Part shown: positions 35,750 through 43,143 of the stretch, one piece after another
Layout of the letters: every line of letters starts with the position of its first letter
Position numbering within the stretch: position 1 is the stretch's first letter
DNA from: HGM04593 sp045588345
GTDB lineage: Bacteria; Bacteroidota; Bacteroidia; Bacteroidales; Bacteroidaceae
Assembly (NCBI GenBank): GCA_045588345.1
Contig: JAZNDZ010000103.1
Coordinates: forward strand, 1-58,073
DNA length: 58,073 nucleotides
Reading direction: 5' to 3'
Made by a program: the position numbers and the translations under genes
Notes under the pieces: generated by a model
Database searches by the model: none
What the model saw: the letters and a program-made list of their open reading frames with translations, nothing else
Told to the model about the DNA's origin: nothing

Positions 35750-38668
35750 TCAGAACCTCATTCCACCACCTGGAGGCATTCCCCTGCCAGGCATACCATA
35801 ACCACGTGAGCCATCTCCACGACCTCTCTTATTCGCAGATTCCTTGCCTGTATTATTGAACTTGTATGAGAGGTTAAACATTACGTAATTGTATATTGCA
35901 TTGGTCTCGGTATCCCTGCGCGAAAGAGCGTCCACAACGCGGCTTATATTGCTCTGTTGCTGCAAAATATCATAAATCTGCACCGACAATGTCAAAGCAT
36001 TCCTTGCAAGGAAACTTGCCGACAATTGGGCATTCCATAGCAGTTCATCTGTATTTGCCTCAGGGTCGCTGTATCCTCTACGGCTGCTCATCGAAAGGTT
36101 TGTGGACAACTTTATATTATACCATGGCAGCGTATAGTTCATGCTGGGACCATAAGAGAAATCAAATACATTCATCTCATCTTCGGGCTGCACACTGGAC
36201 TTTGAGTTAGAATATCTAACAAATCCATTCAGTGACACATCAAAGTTGTCGGAACGGTAATTGAACATCAGTCGCTCGCTCAGGTTCAATGTCTTTGCCT
36301 TGCTCTTGACACTGCTGCTCTGCCTGCTCATGCTTATATACGAAACGCTATTATTGAAGTTTGCATCGGTATGTGTCGAATAGGTAAACTTCTTGTTTGC
36401 CGGTATTGCCGAGTTGAACACCACACCACCCGAAATGCGCCAGTTGCCGTTGATATTGTCGGGTTGTGTAGTTGTTGCACCGGTAGCCTCATTATATGTA
36501 GCCTTACGGCTGATGCTGTTAAGCGTGTTATTGAAATTGGCATATACATTGAAACCCCGTTGCGCATCCACATTAAATGTATTGAAAGATAGCATCACAT
36601 TATTGCTGAACGAAGGCTTAAGCCCCGGATTACCCTTTGTAATGTTCAACGGGTCAGAATCATCGGTAATGTCGAGCAAATCAGTCATCGAAGGCTGGCT
36701 TGTAGTTCCCCGATAATAGATAATAAGGTTCGTCTGCTTCGACCAACGGTAGCGGAAACGCACATTCGGCGAAATATTGTATACATCACGGGCAAGCAGT
36801 GTATCAATTCCGAAGTATTGATAGGACATTTCGGTGTGTTGGGGCATATACGTGACACCTGCATTGAGGTTCATCTTGTCGGTTACATAACGGAACATCA
36901 ACTGCACATCGTGACGTTGGGTACGGTACGTTGAATAACGGCTCAAACTATCACTGCGGTACTGCTCATAATCTGTCGGGAGAGCCGGCAACAGATAATT
37001 GTTGTTAAGAGTCATCATGTAATCGGTGAGTTCATCAAAGATATATGTAGAACGGTCACTGCTGTTGTAACTATTGCTGAAACTATAGTTCAGTTGCAAG
37101 AAAAGGTTCTTCATCAGAGGTTCAGTATAACTCAAGCGCAAGTCGTATGACCAGTTTGTCGATGGAGTTGCAGAATAACGCTTGCGCTCATATCCATTAC
37201 TGCCTGCTGCAGCCTGATAATACTTAACACTATTAGTTGAGAAATTCTTGTTTCGGCTGTCACTGTATGAAAAATTACCGCGGAAAGTAATATTGCGGCC
37301 GGGTTTGGCAAGGCGACGATTAATCTGCAAGTTGCCTCTTGTAGAGAAGTTGTCGTTAGTACTCATGGACTCATTCAAACTGCTGTTTATGGCAACACTG
37401 TCCAGTGCGTCAAAGACATCACCATAGGCTGCTTTTTCATACATTGCCACATAATCGAACGGATTGGCACTGAATGTGGCAGAAGCACTTTGTGACCAGT
37501 TGTCCGATGTCGAATAACTGACCGAGGGACGGAATATGATATTAGTCATCGTATCGGGTTTCCATTCTAAGCGCAAATCGGCATTGAAGTTTGAAGAACG
37601 GCCGAAACTGTTACTTCGCCTATTACTGAACTGGTTATGCCCCAACTGCGGCATGAATGTCTCACTCGAAGTCCAACTCTTTGAATCGGTATCGCGGTGG
37701 TTGGCACGCACATTTCCACCAATCTCAAGTTTGCTGTTCTCGTATGCAAAATTGAAACCGGCCTGTTTGGGAGCGACAAGACCACTGCCGCCACCGCCGC
37801 GGAAACCGCGCCCACGGCCATCGGAGAATCCCTGGCCATTAAGGTTGTTTGCAGACAATATCAAAGTATACTGCGATACATCATTATAATAGTTCGTTGT
37901 GTTCTGGAGCCTGTAGCGGTCTTCTGTTCCATAGCCGACATCAGTATTCGAGAAGAAACCGTCACTGACACCTTTCTTCATCTGCAGGTCGAGCACAGTT
38001 TCCTCCTCACCGTCGTCGATGCCTGTTATACGCGAAAAGTCACTCTTCTTGTCATAGAATTTTACCTGGTCAACGGCATCAACCGATATATTCTTTAAAG
38101 CCATATCCTTGTCCGTACCAAAGAAATCCTTACCCTTCATGAGGATTCTGTTCACAGTCTTTCCATTTATTTTGATAGTACCGTCATCAGCAATCTCAAC
38201 ACCAGGATACTTCTTTATTAGTTCTTCAAGCATAGAGCCTTCGGGCACACGGAAAGCTGCCGTATTGTACACAAGAGTATCATCAGATGCCGTAACAGGA
38301 GGAACCTCAGCAACTACAAGAGCCTCATCAAGCAGTTTCGCATCCTCCTTCAAGGATATTGTCCCCAAGTCCAGTACCTTCTTTTTCTCAATCTTTATAT
38401 TCATTTCCTTTGTCACATAACCCACAAAGGATACACGCAGAAGATAATTGGCTGGTTTCGCCTTCAATGTAAAAGAACCGTCAAAAGCCGTTCCCACTCC
38501 AACCGCCAACACCGAGTCGGGCAACGAATAGAGTGTTACGGAGGCTCCCGGGACAACTTCGTTGCTAACAGCATCTGAGACTACACCGGTAACACCCCCA
38601 TCTTTTTTTTGCGCTGTAGCCCCAACAGCAATGAGCAACAAAAACAAAGAAAAAACAATTTTTCTCAT
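35750..38668 (-). CDS. TonB-receptor-like outer-membrane beta-barrel protein with carboxypeptidase-regulatory domain
   Basis: 972 residues. Signal peptide (MRKIVFSLFLLLIAVGATAQ), then a CarboxypepD_reg-like domain (about 24-110: GVVSDAVSNEVVPGASVTLY), a plug domain (PEGSMLEELIKKYPGVEIAD, then KINGKTVNRILMKGKDFFGT) and a large barrel with many aromatic strands to about residue 945. It belongs to the outer_membrane_beta-barrel_3 type of receptor rather than SusC, with no SusD partner nearby. There is a Gly/Arg-rich loop (SDGRGRGFRGGGGSGL) and a Gly/Arg-rich C-terminal tail (NKRGRGDGSRGYGMPGRG and on to GGGMRF) beyond the last strand. Substrate unknown. Confidence 0.92.
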   Translation of the reverse strand: MRKIVFSLFLLLIAVGATAQKKDGGVTGVVSDAVSNEVVPGASVTLYSLPDSVLAVGVGTAFDGSFTLKAKPANYLLRVSFVGYVTKEMNIKIEKKKVLDLGTISLKEDAKLLDEALVVAEVPPVTASDDTLVYNTAAFRVPEGSMLEELIKKYPGVEIADDGTIKINGKTVNRILMKGKDFFGTDKDMALKNISVDAVDQVKFYDKKSDFSRITGIDDGEEETVLDLQMKKGVSDGFFSNTDVGYGTEDRYRLQNTTNYYNDVSQYTLILSANNLNGQGFSDGRGRGFRGGGGSGLVAPKQAGFNFAYENSKLEIGGNVRANHRDTDSKSWTSSETFMPQLGHNQFSNRRSNSFGRSSNFNADLRLEWKPDTMTNIIFRPSVSYSTSDNWSQSASATFSANPFDYVAMYEKAAYGDVFDALDSVAINSSLNESMSTNDNFSTRGNLQINRRLAKPGRNITFRGNFSYSDSRNKNFSTNSVKYYQAAAGSNGYERKRYSATPSTNWSYDLRLSYTEPLMKNLFLQLNYSFSNSYNSSDRSTYIFDELTDYMMTLNNNYLLPALPTDYEQYRSDSLSRYSTYRTQRHDVQLMFRYVTDKMNLNAGVTYMPQHTEMSYQYFGIDTLLARDVYNISPNVRFRYRWSKQTNLIIYYRGTTSQPSMTDLLDITDDSDPLNITKGNPGLKPSFSNNVMLSFNTFNVDAQRGFNVYANFNNTLNSISRKATYNEATGATTTQPDNINGNWRISGGVVFNSAIPANKKFTYSTHTDANFNNSVSYISMSRQSSSVKSKAKTLNLSERLMFNYRSDNFDVSLNGFVRYSNSKSSVQPEDEMNVFDFSYGPSMNYTLPWYNIKLSTNLSMSSRRGYSDPEANTDELLWNAQLSASFLARNALTLSVQIYDILQQQSNISRVVDALSRRDTETNAIYNYVMFNLSYKFNNTGKESANKRGRGDGSRGYGMPGRGMPPGGGMRF

Positions 38669-38843
38669 ATCTTACTATTTTTTTATTTACAACACGCAAC
38701 CAGGGCGTACAAGGGATACACCCGTTACCACATTTTGACCAAATATAAGAATAAAAGTTTAACAACAATTATATTAATTACACAAAAAGTCCTTTTTCTT
38801 ACACAAACGTCATTTTATACCATAAGTTTATTAACTTTACAGC

Positions 38844-39245
38844 ATGAAAGAATGCGGAAAACAGAATATTGAAGAGGTGCTTTCAGTCATAACAAAAGGA
38901 ACGGTTCACCAATCATTCGGCGAACCCTTCAGGAGCGCATTCATTGCAAGTGGACTTACAGCCGACTGCGAGGAAGTTACAGCCGCATCATACATCTGTT
39001 CGCTGTTCCTTTCCACAATACTTGAGGGATTCCCCAGCAGCAGTCTCCACACCTTTGTCCGCTACATCAGAGAACATTACACCCTTTTCACCTTCGATTG
39101 CAGGATGTACAGTACCCTACTCGAGAAAACCGGTGATGCTTCCCTTAAAGCAGTTGCCCTGATAAGCAAAGATTACGCTACGGTATTCAGGGAGTGCAGC
39201 AAGGAGGAGGTCAAGGAAGCCTACGACTTCTTCACAAACCGATAG
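38844..39245 (+). CDS. Hypothetical protein
   Basis: 133 residues, mostly helical by appearance, no signal peptide or membrane segment. It contains five Cys (MKECG, TADCEEV, YICSLF, FDCRMY, RECSKEE), a fairly high number. I recognise no family. ATG 38844 lies right behind TAACTTTA (38832-38839), an imperfect -7 box, so its leader would be very short. It stands alone between the divergent receptor gene and the lipoprotein-sigma unit, and could be a small orphan. Confidence 0.7.
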   Translation: MKECGKQNIEEVLSVITKGTVHQSFGEPFRSAFIASGLTADCEEVTAASYICSLFLSTILEGFPSSSLHTFVRYIREHYTLFTFDCRMYSTLLEKTGDASLKAVALISKDYATVFRECSKEEVKEAYDFFTNR

Positions 39246-39423
39246 CCAACATACGCTATGCCAATGCATTTGTGCCTGCTTATATTTTTCAGAACAAGAA
39301 TTTGCATGCGATTTCACATTTTTGAAGGCACCATGCATTTTTTTAATATAATTATCCTGAGTTTAACTAAATTTCACACCATTATTTATTATGTTTGCAT
39401 TTACAAACTTTAATTCATGCTTT

Positions 39424-40377
39424 ATGAAGAACATCTATCTTTACACATTGCTTTTTATGTTAGCCGGCATCACATTCATATCATGCAGCGACAGTGACGA
39501 CTTCAACCCATTCGAGGACCAGATATTAGGAACACTTTGCCCAAGCAGCGTAACATTCAAGAAAGCCAATGACAAGTTGAACATTGTTGAACAATGGTCA
39601 AATATTACACGAAACAGGCACAATCAGATTACCGGATACACCTATACCCGCATCAGCGACATCAACGGTGTAAAGGAAGACGAAAAAAGGACATATACCA
39701 TAGATTACGTCAACAACCAAGAAGGCCCTCAAGGAATATGGACCAAATACAAAGTGGATTTCCACAAGATTGACAACAACGGAACCGAAGAGAAATATAC
39801 CGAAAATATATATGAAGAAATCGCCTTGAACCGCAAAGGCTACATTGAAACCATTTCAACCACCACCGAGCATTTCGACAGTATTAAAATGAGTTCATCG
39901 CCCATTGCCAAGAGCATCAGGACATTCACTTACAACGGCGATTTCTGCACCGGTAGTGTCCACAGTTATGAGAACGTAAGCATTACATACAAACACAGTT
40001 GGAGTTCATATCGTTTGAACAAGACAACAATACTCAAGGAAGACAAGAGCAACAACATCACAAACTTCTCTAAATACGAGTACACATACAGCGACGAGCT
40101 ATACAAATACTCAGGAGCAGAGATTCTGCCATTCATACAGAGCGGCATTCCACAGGTATATGCCTCAATGGGTTATTTTGGCAAATTCACGCCATACGCA
40201 CTCACAGGCGAGACCCAAAGCGGATATACAAAATATCCGGGTGTCCAGTCAAACGACACGCCGATGAACAACTCTTACAACTTTGAACAATACACCGATG
40301 GCACAGGTGACCTGAATTTTGTAATTTCAGGTATTTCAAACATATACGACACATATAGTGTGACATTCAGCAAATAA
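39424..40377 (+). CDS. Hypothetical lipoprotein upstream of a sigma factor
   Basis: 318 codons from ATG 39424 (MKNIYLYTLLFMLAGITFIS followed by the lipid Cys at residue 21); a longer start at 39391 adds 11 residues without signal character. The mature protein is rich in Thr, Tyr, Asn and Ser and made of strands of the type ITGYTYTRISDINGVKEDEK and KSIRTFTYNGDF, resembling Bacteroidetes cell-surface lipoproteins of the DUF4595/DUF5032 kind. Acidic start (CSDSDDFNPFEDQ) after the Cys, a feature of surface-exposed lipoproteins in this phylum. It ends 4 bases before the sigma-factor gene. Confidence 0.8.
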   Translation: MKNIYLYTLLFMLAGITFISCSDSDDFNPFEDQILGTLCPSSVTFKKANDKLNIVEQWSNITRNRHNQITGYTYTRISDINGVKEDEKRTYTIDYVNNQEGPQGIWTKYKVDFHKIDNNGTEEKYTENIYEEIALNRKGYIETISTTTEHFDSIKMSSSPIAKSIRTFTYNGDFCTGSVHSYENVSITYKHSWSSYRLNKTTILKEDKSNNITNFSKYEYTYSDELYKYSGAEILPFIQSGIPQVYASMGYFGKFTPYALTGETQSGYTKYPGVQSNDTPMNNSYNFEQYTDGTGDLNFVISGISNIYDTYSVTFSK

Positions 40378-40381
40378 TCCA

Positions 40382-41020
40382 ATGTTCAGGACAGAGAACG
40401 GTTTTGCTCTCCTTAGCGACGAGGAACTTATTGAAAGAATCACATCCTCCACAGTCGATGAAAAACTGCTTGAATATTTCTTTTACGTAAAATGTGCTCC
40501 GTTTCTCAGGTTCCTCGCACGGAAACTGTATGGCAGCAACGACATTACAATCCTTACAGGAGAATTCTATGAACTTGTCGCCAGCAATGATTGGGCACTC
40601 TTAAAGAAATGGGAAAGTAGAAATGATGCATCGTTATACAGTTATATAACCCGATGCGCAACACACTACTTCATAAACAAGGAGAACAGCGAGAAAAAGA
40701 GGCAGGACAAAGAGACCCCGACATCGGCTCCAGGAATCATAGAGCAGATTTCATTGCTTGCCGAAGATGAAGAATCCGAGGCTTTACCTATATGGAAAGC
40801 ATACAACATGCTCAACGAACGCGACCGTGAGGTGCTTCGTCTGCTTGTCATCGAAGAGAACCAGATGCTCTCCGTTGCAGATATCCTGTGGAAGTATGTC
40901 GACAGCAAACAGGACATAAGGCAACTAACCCCTAAGCGCATTCAAGGCACACTATCAATGATAAAGCACCGTGCCCAGTTGGCATTGCTTGAGAACCTTG
41001 ATAAATTAAGCAGGAGTTGA
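40382..41020 (+). CDS. Short sigma-70-type RNA polymerase sigma factor
   Basis: 212 residues. A region-2-like part (PFLRFLARKLYG, then SLYSYITRCATHYFINKENS) and a C-terminal region-4-like part (MLNERDREVLRLLVIEENQM, then ADILWKY and LTPKRIQGTLSMIKHRAQLA) give the layout of an ECF-type sigma factor. No anti-sigma gene is adjacent. The ATG follows the lipoprotein stop by 4 bases, so translation is probably coupled. The stop codon lies in the loop of the terminator at 41005-41032. The sigma-factor call rests on pattern and not on an alignment. Confidence 0.78.
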   Translation: MFRTENGFALLSDEELIERITSSTVDEKLLEYFFYVKCAPFLRFLARKLYGSNDITILTGEFYELVASNDWALLKKWESRNDASLYSYITRCATHYFINKENSEKKRQDKETPTSAPGIIEQISLLAEDEESEALPIWKAYNMLNERDREVLRLLVIEENQMLSVADILWKYVDSKQDIRQLTPKRIQGTLSMIKHRAQLALLENLDKLSRS

Positions 41021-41032
41021 CTCCTGCTTAAT
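41005..41032. terminator. Bidirectional hairpin overlapping a stop codon
   Basis: Thirteen bases (41005-41017) pair perfectly with 41020-41032 around a TG loop; TTTTATT follows. The sigma-factor stop TGA (41018-41020) is in the loop, and the convergent acetyltransferase gene ends at 41034, so one element serves both. Confidence 0.85.
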
Positions 41033-41033
41033 T

Positions 41034-41483
41034 TTATTCGCCGACTCCCATAGTATAATTGTTAGTATCCTTGAATTTGAAACCACACGAACGGTACAAC
41101 GCATTTGCAGCCTCACGTGACGGGCGCGATGTGAGCATAAGTGTTCCTTTACCCAATTGATGCGCCTGAGCAATCGCATTTTCCACAAGCAACCTGCCGA
41201 TAGAGCGCCCGCGCATGCTCTCGTCTACCACAACATCCTCAATCCACATTTTCAAGCCCGTTGGGGCAAGGTAATGCGCAAGAGTCAGCATGCCGACAAC
41301 CCGACCGCCGGTTTCCGCAATGAAAACCGTTGAACCGGCCGATGACACAATCGCATCAAGAGCATCCTTTGACAACTCATGTGGAGTGGAAGAGAGTTGG
41401 GCCAGAAGGCTGTTTACAGCCTCCACATGCCTTTGCTGCACATCGTGCAATACATATACCGTAACATCCGCGTCCATAACCAA
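41034..41483 (-). CDS. GNAT-family N-acetyltransferase
   Basis: 149 residues (ATG 41483; the third codon, ATG 41477, is also possible). The GNAT core is visible: VFIAETGGRVVGMLTLAHYL (strands 3-4), IEDVVVDESMRGRSIGRLLV (motif A with the RGxxxG acetyl-CoA loop), then TLMLTSRPSREAANALYRSC and GFKFKDTNNYTMG. The substrate cannot be predicted. It starts 22 bases after the stop of the GH10-like gene, so they may share a transcript. Confidence 0.92.
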   Translation of the reverse strand: MVMDADVTVYVLHDVQQRHVEAVNSLLAQLSSTPHELSKDALDAIVSSAGSTVFIAETGGRVVGMLTLAHYLAPTGLKMWIEDVVVDESMRGRSIGRLLVENAIAQAHQLGKGTLMLTSRPSREAANALYRSCGFKFKDTNNYTMGVGE

Positions 41484-41504
41484 TATCCTATAGCAATCAA
41501 TTCC

Positions 41505-43007
41505 TTAAAGCGCCACATTACATTTCACACCCTGCGATTCATTCTGCATGCGGTCGAGCACAGTCACCACAAAAGTATATTTGCCCTCAAGCCCTGCCGG
41601 CAGTTCATAATAGCATCTCCTTGTCACTTCAACAATCCTTGAAGGGTCATCAAGATTAACTTTGTCACCTTTAGCAAAGCAGTACACCACATAACTGTGC
41701 GGTGCGTTCATCACATCCTTGACCGCCTTGCCGTCATTAATCCACACAAGAATCCTTTTGCCCTCATCCTCAATCATTCTAACACCTTTCACCTTCTTCG
41801 GAGCCTGTTTGTCAATGAAAGTATACAACGGCATCAGCGAGGGATAACGGTAAATGCCGTCAGCAAGATAGTCGCGGTAACCACCGGCATTCCCTGCAGC
41901 AGAAGCCGCATCCCAAAAGCATGAGCCCAGTATATTCTTCTCGGCACGTTGCATCATGTACTTTGCCTCCTGCTGGTTCCCTGTTACACTATCGGCATCC
42001 TTGGCCTTTATCGTGCGCTGTACATCCTGACCGATATACAACGGGCGCTTTGAAGCATGGGCTGCCCACCACCCTACAAGTTCCTCATAGTCGGCAGCCG
42101 AATGACCAATCTCCCAATAGACCTGCGGGATACAGTAATCAACCCACCCCTTTTCTATCCAAAAGAGCACATCGGCGTTAAGGTCATCATAACACTGCAG
42201 ACCCTTTGTCTTGCTGCCAGCAGGGTCACTTGCCTCATTTCGGTATATACCGAACGGCGACACACCGAACTTAACCCATGGTTTCAGTTGACGCACCGTA
42301 CGATGCAGCTGGTATATCAGATGATTCACATTCTCCCTGCGCCATTCACCTTTACTGCCATAATTAGCCTTTGGGAACTGGGCTGCATCATTGAACTCCT
42401 TGCCTTTGACCGGATAGGGGTAGAAATAGTCATCAATATGCAATCCGTCGACATCATAACGCGTGATTATATCAGTAACAACCTTGCATATATGGTCACG
42501 GTTGCTCTGCAGCGCAGGGTTGAAATAGAGTTGTCCCTCGTACTCAACGAAGTTGCCCGGACGCTTCTTGCTGAAATGCGAAGGAGCAACAGATACAGTA
42601 CCCTTGGTGCGAGCACGATAAGGGTTTATCCAGGCATGCAGTTCCATATTCCGCTTGTGACACTCCTCAACCATGAACGCCAACGGGTCCCACCCAGGCG
42701 AACGTCCTTGTGTACCGGTCAGGAAACGACTCCAAGGCTCAATATCAGACGGATAAAGAGCATCACCCTCAACACGTACCTGAAAAATTACAGCATTCAC
42801 ATTGACCTTTTCAAGGTTATCGAGCATGGTTGTGAGATAGTTTTTCATCTCACCCTCTTCCATACCTTTGAACTGGCCGTTCACAGCCTGTATCCATGCA
42901 CCCCTGAACTCACGCTTAGGATACTGCACCTTAGAAATGTTCTTTTTGCTGCCGCATGAAGCAACCAGCAGTGCCGCCAATAGAAACAGAATATGTCTAA
43001 ATCGCAT
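41505..43007 (-). CDS. GH10-like (DUF187/GHL10) glycoside hydrolase lipoprotein
   Basis: 500 residues from ATG 43007 (MRFRHILFLLAALLVASCGS), a lipoprotein signal with Cys at residue 18; the longer frame to 43283 runs into uvrA. The GHL10 domain begins REFRGAWIQAVNGQFKGMEE and contains VNAVIFQVRVEGDALYPSDI, ELHAWINPYRARTKG and YDVDGLHIDDYFYPYPVKG, a TIM-barrel with the acidic residues expected at the active site. A fibronectin-like C-terminal domain (about 410-500) follows. Family members include enzymes acting on peptidoglycan or polysaccharide; the substrate here is unknown. Confidence 0.92.
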   Translation of the reverse strand: MRFRHILFLLAALLVASCGSKKNISKVQYPKREFRGAWIQAVNGQFKGMEEGEMKNYLTTMLDNLEKVNVNAVIFQVRVEGDALYPSDIEPWSRFLTGTQGRSPGWDPLAFMVEECHKRNMELHAWINPYRARTKGTVSVAPSHFSKKRPGNFVEYEGQLYFNPALQSNRDHICKVVTDIITRYDVDGLHIDDYFYPYPVKGKEFNDAAQFPKANYGSKGEWRRENVNHLIYQLHRTVRQLKPWVKFGVSPFGIYRNEASDPAGSKTKGLQCYDDLNADVLFWIEKGWVDYCIPQVYWEIGHSAADYEELVGWWAAHASKRPLYIGQDVQRTIKAKDADSVTGNQQEAKYMMQRAEKNILGSCFWDAASAAGNAGGYRDYLADGIYRYPSLMPLYTFIDKQAPKKVKGVRMIEDEGKRILVWINDGKAVKDVMNAPHSYVVYCFAKGDKVNLDDPSRIVEVTRRCYYELPAGLEGKYTFVVTVLDRMQNESQGVKCNVAL

Positions 43008-43025
43008 AATACTTTTTATTTTACG

Positions 43026-43033
43026 CGAAGATA
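43026..43033 (-). promoter_or_regulatory. Possible -7 element for the GH10-like gene
   Basis: Minus-strand TATCTTCG, 18 bases before ATG 43007, the same variant and nearly the same distance as at 3992 (GH110) and 35672 (cls). Confidence 0.4.
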
Positions 43034-43109
43034 ACCAAATAATCATTAAAATTGAACAAATACAAGACACATTAGAGCCGTTTTTTATACAAGGTGGGCA
43101 TTTTTTGTG

Positions 43110-43117
43110 TAAATTCG
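43110..43117 (+). promoter_or_regulatory. Weak -7 candidate for uvrA
   Basis: TAAATTCG, one base from TAnnTTTG, 26 bases before ATG 43144. No -33 match is present, so this is a weak call. Confidence 0.25.
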
Positions 43118-43143
43118 CGGGATTGAAGCAAGAAGGCGGCAAC

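Noticed and set aside
42868..43143. Upstream extension of UvrA by 92 residues
   Set aside because: It overlaps the start of the GH10-like gene on the other strand and the promoter area; the ATG at 43144 gives the conserved UvrA beginning.
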